Translations under genes and position numbers: made by a program
Assembly: GCA_963855995.1 (NCBI GenBank)
Contig: OY979718.1
Location: 30,785,282 to 30,849,281 of the forward strand
Length of the DNA stretch: 64,000 nucleotides
Source of the DNA: Muricea muricata
Lineage: Eukaryota > Cnidaria > Anthozoa > Malacalcyonacea > Plexauridae
Reading direction: 5' to 3'
In this document: positions 12,101 through 21,100 of the stretch, one piece after another
Layout: each line of letters opens with the position of its first letter
How positions within the stretch are numbered: position 1 is the first letter of the stretch
The notes under the pieces: generated by a model
The model's input: the letters and a program-made list of their open reading frames with translations, nothing else
Database searches by the model: none
What the model was told of the DNA's origin: nothing

Positions 12101-15100
12101 AAGACGTCAGCACTCCGCCGCCATCTTGAATAAATTTTCTGCTATAAGCTGCCATCTTGAATAAATTTGCCACCATCTAGGCCCATCGCCATTTTGAATA
12201 CTAATTACTTCCGATCGCACTTGTGCCGAGTAATCTACTACCGTTTGAAGGTTATTTTAGTGAAGGTTATTTTGTTCGCTTTGAACTATAGACTTCTAAA
12301 ACTCTTCTAACGTTGCAATATGCTTCCCCGCTGCCTTAGCGACGTGATAATTCTTAGCTTGACGTTGTATTAGGCATGACTACGCAGTTGTGAAACTCGT
12401 AAGGCCACAAATTATTCATAGTTCTTGTCTTCCGTAAAAATATGCTTTATCGTTTAAGCACATTGACGAGGGGTTGCGTCGTAAATCTTAAGGCCCTTAA
12501 TGTCCAAAACACTGGCACAATTAATGATTTTGTATGCCTATTGTATTCAGATTACTGGCTGTGACGCACGGTAAAAAAGTGACATCAATATCGTGACTGA
12601 TGATCCTGACGTTAATTGATGATCCTGGCGCTAAGAGTTTGCGTCGTCTACCTTGTATTTTGCTACACTTCATGTTAGTTAGCGAACACTAAAGGGTATA
12701 TTTTTCAGACAATGTTAATCTGGTCACGTGACATAGATGTCTTCGAGTTGAGTTAGGAAAACATGGTGTTATTATTTGAAATACAACAGCGAAGTTTCTC
12801 GCACATTGAGGATGTAAACCATACTAATAGAGGTATAATATTTTTAATGGAATACCTCGTACATCAATAAATAACTACATAGATGGAGTGTAACTAAGTA
12901 TGAAAGTTTTCATTTCCAAAGTTACCTTCGAAAACGTCAAATCTTCCCCTGATGCTCGTTGCATTGCTGCGTCCCAATCAAACGTCTCGTTCATTAAATC
13001 TTGATCTAAAACATAAAATTATTAAGTGCTTTATACCTATAAAGTGTTTCATCATTCATTGTTTTAGAAGCAACAAGGAGAAGACCTTTTCTCCACCTGC
13101 CAGGGAGAAAATTGGCACAACTTAGCCTTTCGTAAAAACGTAAATAATTGACCTGCTTGTAAACAGCCGTACAGGATTCCCTGAAAAAAAAAGTGCCTAC
13201 AAGACCATAAATTATAATTAGGTTTGAATTTCTGTTTCAGTCTAGTTTTGGATCTTATAAATCCATTTAGTATTTTTACATAGTGAACATAAGAAATCCG
13301 ACGTTGTGATTGGTGCAATATGGCGTGACATTCCTTTATATTCACCTACAAGTGAATATAACAGTAAAATCAAGTTACAAAATGGCGACTAGCCGCCGTT
13401 TTGTACAAATTATGGACAAAAAAAATAGACGAAATTAAAATAACTTCTGTAAAAATACTAAAACAATTATTCACCTCAAGCTCGGTGATTTTCGGAGAAT
13501 ATTCACCTCGACTTCGTCTCGGTGAATATTCCCCGATAATCACCTCGCCTTCGGTGAATAATTGTTAAATATCAAAATTTTTTAAAATATATTAAAATCT
13601 ATCTTGAAATTAGAAATGTCCAACCTCACCCTTGGGTGATCATTACGCGATTAAAGTTTAACTCGTCCTTGTACTAGTTTATTCGCAGCATTAAACTTAC
13701 TTATGAGGACCTTCAAAAAACTCCTATATTGTCTAAATAGTTTAAATTTCAGGTTCTTTTATTGGTTAAAAGGCTTCCGCCATCAGAGCTACGTCATGAA
13801 AGAGACGACGGAACTTAAGTGGGAGAGAGGGGCAGATGCCCCCCCCCCTTGCCTTTTGCTGGGAGAGGCAAGAATAAAGAATAGCCACTACATAACACAT
13901 ACACTAAAGCAGAGTTTCAACTTCTTTTTCCTCTCGTTTTTGAACAGTCAGTTTTCACGATGCCTTAGTGATAACAAAACACGCTGTGGCTCTGTAGATT
14001 GACGAAACTGGACTCATATTTGACTTTAAAAACTGACCCTCTACATTCTCGGATAAGGACTTTAACATGCTTAAAATTTTGTCGGGGGCCTTTAACAAAA
14101 GTTTGCCTTCCACCTGGACCTCTTCAGCTTCCGGTGTCCTTGGTCATCAAATATTATGTTCAATACATTATTACGGTTACTTTCGTTTTTGAAATTCCTG
14201 CATAGTTTGACGACGCACTTTCGTACTATATACAGCGTGCATAAAAAAGGTAACATAAGATTATACATAAAGAAAACCCTTCGCTGTTGCAAAGTCTGGG
14301 CTTTTAGCTTTGGAAACTCGCCGTCTTTGTAAAATTTGAAAAAGAGAAATTGAGCAAATACGAATCAGATAGAAATTGCCGTACGAATGAACTTTTTCAT
14401 CGTTGGCAGGTTGCTGAAATTCCGTTTAAATTTGATCCAGTTTAGGAGTTGAAATTGATAAATTTTAGCTTAGGTAGTGCCAAAACAGATCAGTTATTAA
14501 TAGAATTTTCTTTTCTTATTAGCTGTCACAATCATGCTCACTGGTGAAAGTGTGATTTTGTCCCGCTACTTTCATGAACTTGATGTATTATCGTAATGTT
14601 TCATCAAACTTCACAAAAAATCGTGAGATTTGAAAACTAAAAGCTTGGTGTTTCCGACTGTAAAAAAATTATTTCTGTGGACTATATAAACACGGAAAGT
14701 ACCTGAGCATTACAAAGTGCGATTACCTTTTTTTGATGCACTCTGTTTAAGAAGAAATTACTCAATACACTGATTCGAAAAAGAGAGCTGGCAACTTTAG
14801 GGGTCTAGGGCAAGTTACACAAAAGCGAGCCTAGTCAGGTTTTGCTTATGTTGGGATATTTTTAAAAATTATTTTGAATAAAATGCGAGAGGAGTTGAGG
14901 AGGATTCGTATTTCAACTTTCCAAAAGATAAAACCTGTCGTAAACAATGGTGTCATGCAATAAGACGCGACGAAGAACCTTTTTTTTAAATCCATGACAA
15001 GACGAAGTTTGTTCTCTTCATTTTAAGCTGGACGATTTAAAGGAATCCTTAAACGGTAGAGTATTTGAACAAGAAGGCAAAATACGTACCTTCCAGGTTT

Positions 15101-18100
15101 TACTGGAGACTAGAATCACAGAAAAATACTAGAAAATGCAAGTGTATAGCAAGCACAACCAGTGAAAAACAATGCACACAATGAAAACAACAAGCCCAGT
15201 GGCGAATCTAGCGTAAGTCAAAATAAATTACCACAGCTCATTCTAGGATATATTTACATTTTAAAATACCTTCAAAGCAATTTTATTGGCTACGCTACGA
15301 CAAGTCTTTAGTTTAATAAACCTAAGCCATCCTTGTCCAGTTAGGCTTAAAGTGTCTATGAACTCATCAATCATATTCAATTTTTTTGACTTATATGATA
15401 GCTAGGTAGCAAGATTGAGATAAAACGCAGTTTGACGAAAATCCGTAAAATAATGGCCGAGATATAAGGGCCCAAAGTTCGAATTTTTTGTCATTTTTTC
15501 TTGAGAACTGGGTACGAGTTAAATGCGGCGATGACGTATGCAACTGAATGGACACGGCCACACGCAAATGCATTATAAACCATAATAAAAAATGGCAACG
15601 TCACGGGAAAGTGAATGCGCTTCAGCTTCAAGTTCTTCCTCGAAAGATTTTGATAGCTCTAGCGAAAGCGATGTTCTAGAACAGTCTTCCTTCGTTGAAC
15701 CATATACCAATGAACCACTTGCTAGCAGTAGTGATGAATTTGAACAGACCGAAACAGACGACGAGGATATCATTTCATCACAGACACTTGTGCAGCGATA
15801 CGAGAAGGAAATTCCGGTTGAACCATGGTAAGTCACGCGATTGTACCATTTATTGAAATATCAAGGTTGTTCTCACTAGCTAACTTATTTCTAGAGTGGA
15901 CGATGTAGCTACGTGCATCTCTCAATTGCAAGCGCAAGAGAATTTCGTTGTTGCATGGGAAATACTCGAGTGTCATTCGAAGGAAAGAACGCAGCGTGTA
16001 TTGTTGAGCAATGCCCATTGGGCGTACATACCTATGATTCATAGAGCTGTTCTTAAAAATGTTGGACCGCTCTTAAAAACAAAGGAAGGGACAAGATATA
16101 AACAGAAAAAGAAGCAAAGTGAAATTGAGTAAGTACATTCAATAAGTCAAATGGAATATATATGTCTTGGCCCGGTACATAATGTAATTCACTATTATAA
16201 ATATCAAAAAAGTATAACTATACATCATTGATTTATTTCAATGTGAATAGGTATCTACGGGCTGTGGTTTATCCTTGGCTGTTTTATGGCTCTGTGGTCA
16301 CCTAGGATGAGATCACTCTAGGCCTTTGCCAGCCTGCATTTACCACCACATTAGATCTGAGTTTCCCAGCGTGGATGTAGCAGGGTACAAAGGTGCAAGA
16401 CAAAGACAAACCTAATTTGTAGAGACAATATCTCGTATATCTTCATGTACCTGTATCTTCAAGAAACCATTTTAAAATTTAAATTGAAATTAGCTGGACA
16501 ATTTATAAAATTCCTACGTTTACAAGACCTTGTGTTTTTGCAGATCATTAGTTCATTACATGCAATTTATACCAGACAGAGCTGGAAATTAACACAATAT
16601 TAGGTGGCAGCTAATTTGAATTTGAAAGCGTATACTTTTTGTCAACCCTGTATATATTTTGTTAACTAAATTTACATATTTGTACATGCATATTATGATA
16701 AAATTTTATAAAGTTACTGATCTGTTTTATTTGTGCAAGCTCCCCTTTTGTGGCCTTCGACATAGCTGGGATAGCCGACTAGAATCAACTTACGGTCCTA
16801 CGTCTTTTGTTTGAAGGACTTCCTTCATATTTTGATGTAAATACAAAATCGGAAGGTATGAAGACTGTTTCTATGTCTCATTTACATGAAATGCGTCAAT
16901 TCTTCCTAAGCACATAAAATTGCTTCACACGATGCTAGCAATCATTTGCAGTTATTATTTTGCTTCAACTGATGACAAAAAGTGTATGTTTAGTTAGCAT
17001 AGGATCGGAGGTACGACCGTTGCAAGTTATATGGCATACAAGCCAATAAAAACATGCTCATGACATTCGTTCACTTGCAACAAAACATCAAAATCATTAC
17101 ATTATTGGTAAATTGTAGAATATAGTTATACGATTTCACAATGTATAACATGTCCATTTGCACCTCACCAATGACCTTTGGCACCGTCTGACCGCGCGAT
17201 AATTTGACCACAAAATCACGCATTTTCGCTATGTTTGATGGGTTGTAACTCGCAAAATATTGTACGGAATTAGTTCACATTTCGCACAGAGTGTTTTCTT
17301 GAGCAATTCTTTCATCTGCCGCGAAAAAAAAGAGTAGTGATTTTTGAGTTCATAGGCACTATAACTCTTTAACAGTCTAGGCACTTCAGTCGCCACCATT
17401 TTGGAATTTAGAAAAATAAATTGGAAAAATAAACATATTATGGTCTGAATGATCATTAAGCATGCGTCATTTTAATGTTTATTCTCAACCTCGTCCCCAG
17501 GGTCTTTGGTTTATTTTTGACTATTGGCTATTCTCAGGGGCGTAGCCAAGGGGGGGCAAGGGGGGGGGGGCGGTCGCCCACCCAATCATCCGAGAAACCA
17601 TTTTTTCAGAACGTTGAAATCCGGGTAGAAAATAGTTGGGGGGATTATCTGATAGTGAAAGAAGACCAGTTTACCACAAAAAGAGGAAAAAACACCTCAT
17701 TTAATTTATATATTTTGAATTACTAAAAAAGTCATTTCTATTTTCTATCAACTTGATGGTCTCATAAATTCTTCTTGCCCAAACTTCCAGAACGGGGAAC
17801 CCTTATTTTTCTGAATTTCAGAAACCCTATATAGAATGTTAAATTTCCTCGGTGGGGATGTAGCCCGACACCTCTTAAATGAGCTCGCCCCCCCAACGTC
17901 AGGGCCCTGGCTACGCCCTGGCTATTCTTAATTTACGCATTCGGTGCAGGGTTGCCAGATTGCATGCATAAATTAGCCAGACTTTTAACAATGCTCTTTG
18001 TTTTTCATTGTATTTGCCTTTTGTTTTCTTTGTTTTTGTGACAGCACTAATGATGGTTTGGCTTAATTATTCAAGAAATCTGGCAACCCTGATTCGGTGA

Positions 18101-21100
18101 TTGGCGCGCGGCACAAGCTAACAGCTAACAGCACGCAGACGACAACAACATAGACGACCGGCCAACTTCACAAATTGTTATCGGTGATGGCATTTTCTGT
18201 TACAAGCAGTCAACATACACATATTCTTTAATGATTTTGTTGTTGGCACCTGTGATTCAGAATTTCAATGGAAATATTTGAAGGTTTTTTGAAGCAATTT
18301 TAGGCGCATCTATCCATTGTGAATTTGCTATATCTTGTACTTCTTTGTTCCCAGGCAACAAGTTCTAAAATATGATTGGTCACCATAGCATTAAATAGCT
18401 TATTTTGACTAGGGCGCTGTAAAACACTGGTGAGGAAACGCACATGTTGCTTCCTGATCCTTGTGTAATGCGTAAGGGGAATGGCACTAGCGTGAGTTTT
18501 GCAAAAAAATCAGGAAAATAGCAGCGAAGAGAGTTTTAGATCAGCTTGATTTTGAGAGTCGTAACAAAAGTATGTTTAAAGAGAGTGAAATTAAGTGTTC
18601 TTTAATTAATTATCAATGTACCGAGCAGCAAGGATCCCAGAACCCGACGCAGCAGAGTAAAGAGACCGTAAACATTAAAGACCCATGGGTTGAAAATGAC
18701 AATGATTTTAGCAACGTCGACAAGGAAAAAAAGTGAAAGAAGTAATATTTTCAGCGTGAATGGCTTAAAATTCATAAGCGGTGGACTTTTAACAGAGAAA
18801 CGAACAAGGCATTTCGCAAAACTTGTGCTTCATACTGCAATGACGAAGCGCAAAAAGGGGTGTTTGGGGTGCACATTAGGCTGCATTATACTGTACCACT
18901 TGCTTCAGCTGAACGTATATTCAGCTGTATGCGTCGCTTAAAAACGTGGTTGACATCCAACTCTGGAGGTAACCTTCTTAATAATTTTATGTTTTCTAAA
19001 ATTGAGAAACAGTACCTCGATATGGTTGACGTAGATCAAGTCGCCCGCGAGTTTGCTGGGAGAAATGAAAGGCGAATGAAATATTTTGGAAAACATTAAT
19101 GATATATTGCCCCTTGCGCATCCGTTCAGATTGTTCAGATATTGTAGTACACTATACATAAAATTTCATATTTCCTAATTTATATTAACATGATTTAACG
19201 AGTGGTTATACTTACATTGCTTAAAGTGAACGATTAAGTCAACTTGTAACAAATTGCTTTTAAGAACCAGAAGGTAGTTGTAGCTTTTTGTAACGTAGAG
19301 ATTACAAAAACAAATTACAAAAGATGTTTTGAATTTTTTTAGTGCTTTGAAAAATGGCTTACTGGCAAGAAATAGGAAGTCAGTTTTAATGAGGGCCACA
19401 AGAACGATCCTTTTACCGTTCCGGCGTCCCTGGTTGCACAACACAAGGGAGAGCGAAATGAAAAAACACGACTATAAAGCAAACTTCAGTTGACTTTATA
19501 GTTGACTCTATAGGCAGTTAGTATGAAGTGAAGTTGCCTTCATTCTGCAAAAATTCTGGTCTCAAAATTTTAACATTTAAAGAGAAAAATAATTGGCGGT
19601 AACGCAACTAAAATAAGTACGTGTAGCGTAAATGTGGGTAGAGTTTCCAAATTTTGATCTTATTGTTGCTGCAGGCTGCCACAGGTAATGACGCAGACCC
19701 CGAAATTAAATGGCATGTTGTGGTTTAAAAAAGGTTAAGTTATTGTCTGGTAACTCACCTTTACTTGTCATTTTTCTCAAAGACATCGGATTCAGTCCTG
19801 CTAGGCGTTGCTGTGTAAACACGTCATCATGTTGCCAAGTATTGTTGTAAGTGATGTTTTTAAATGGTCTTTCCTGTGAAGAATACTTCATGTACTTTTC
19901 CATGGAAATGAAGTTAAACGATTGATCCTGTTAAACAGACATGCAGCATGAAATGAGATTAATATAATTTTTGCGGCTTTATAAAAAAGTAAAACGCAAA
20001 GCAAGAGATTACGATTTATTACAGTTTTTCGAATGAAAGAGAGTTGATGAAAGTTGAAAGAAATTTGGTGGCGCAGGACCTATATTTTGATGAATTTCTC
20101 ACTTTCAATATGCACGTGTATGATTTCCACTCGAGATTAAGACACATTTAACCCCCCCCCCCAGCACTAAACTATATAACCTGGTTTGCGCCCGTTAAGG
20201 TTGATTTTACGAAACTTTGAGAAATACAGCTTCCATAGTTAAATATACGCATATTGTTTTGATTTTAAGTGTGTCAAATAAATCTCGTGAGTGCATGTAA
20301 TAAATGTGCATCATGTCAACAATGATAGCGACTCCTTATAAAGAGTACGATATATACACGTTGTGAAGAATGGTTTGTCAAAAATGTTTATATACTAGGT
20401 TCCTCAAATTTATGAATATTATGAGCATTTTGACTGATAAGATCATCTCATCTTGTCACGTGAATAGGCTTTTAAACACTAGTGTTTGATGATGACAACT
20501 GCTCGATTATCAAACACTACTGTTTCATTTATTTTGATTCAACTACACACAAGGAAAGATTGTTTAGCATACAATCATTACCACACGACAATTTTTCATT
20601 AGCACACAGCAATTGTTTATTACTTTCATTTAAGATACTATTTCAAAAGTAATGAATGTTCAGTCGAAGCTTCTTAATGTTTAACGTTACAACTTTCCGT
20701 TTCGTTTGCTGTATCGGAGTATTTTAGTAACATTTTTCTGAAAATTTGACATTTTTGCTTCTTTTTGAAAATATCATTTCATTTCCTTCAAAATTTGTTA
20801 CAGTATCTTTCAGTCACAAATACATACAAAACTATGCGGCCATTACTCGGGACCTTATATAATTGCATAGTCGTCCAATCAGCAGTCAGATTTTTCATGG
20901 ACGTCAATTGTATATGTATACAAATATGTTTTATAATTGAATGGCGGTGAGCTTTCGCTGTTTGCCCTATATCTGTCGATGACGGATTTTTTAAATGCAA
21001 AGCACTTTGGCACTTGACAGAAGTTCTGATTTTTTCAACTACTTACTGACCAATATTGAAATTCTAAAAATACAGTAAAAGAAAAATACATTAAAAAGTT

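Larger units (their letters stand above)
9925..12239. mobile_element. Mini-Polinton: 2.3-kb TIR element encoding only a packaging ATPase
   Basis: Inverted repeats of roughly 510 bp (9925-10433 and 11729-12239) begin with AGTAGATTAC and end with the complement. ACCGGT (9919-9924) and ACCGTT (12240-12245) flank it as a 6-bp target duplication with one mismatch. The AG...CT termini, the 6-bp duplication and the long TIRs match Polinton conventions and the AGTAG start of the 17-kb Polinton in this window. The 1.3-kb core encodes a C2H2 finger plus an A32/FtsK-like ATPase and a short second frame, but no polymerase, integrase or capsid gene. It sits in a lipoxygenase intron. Confidence 0.75.
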
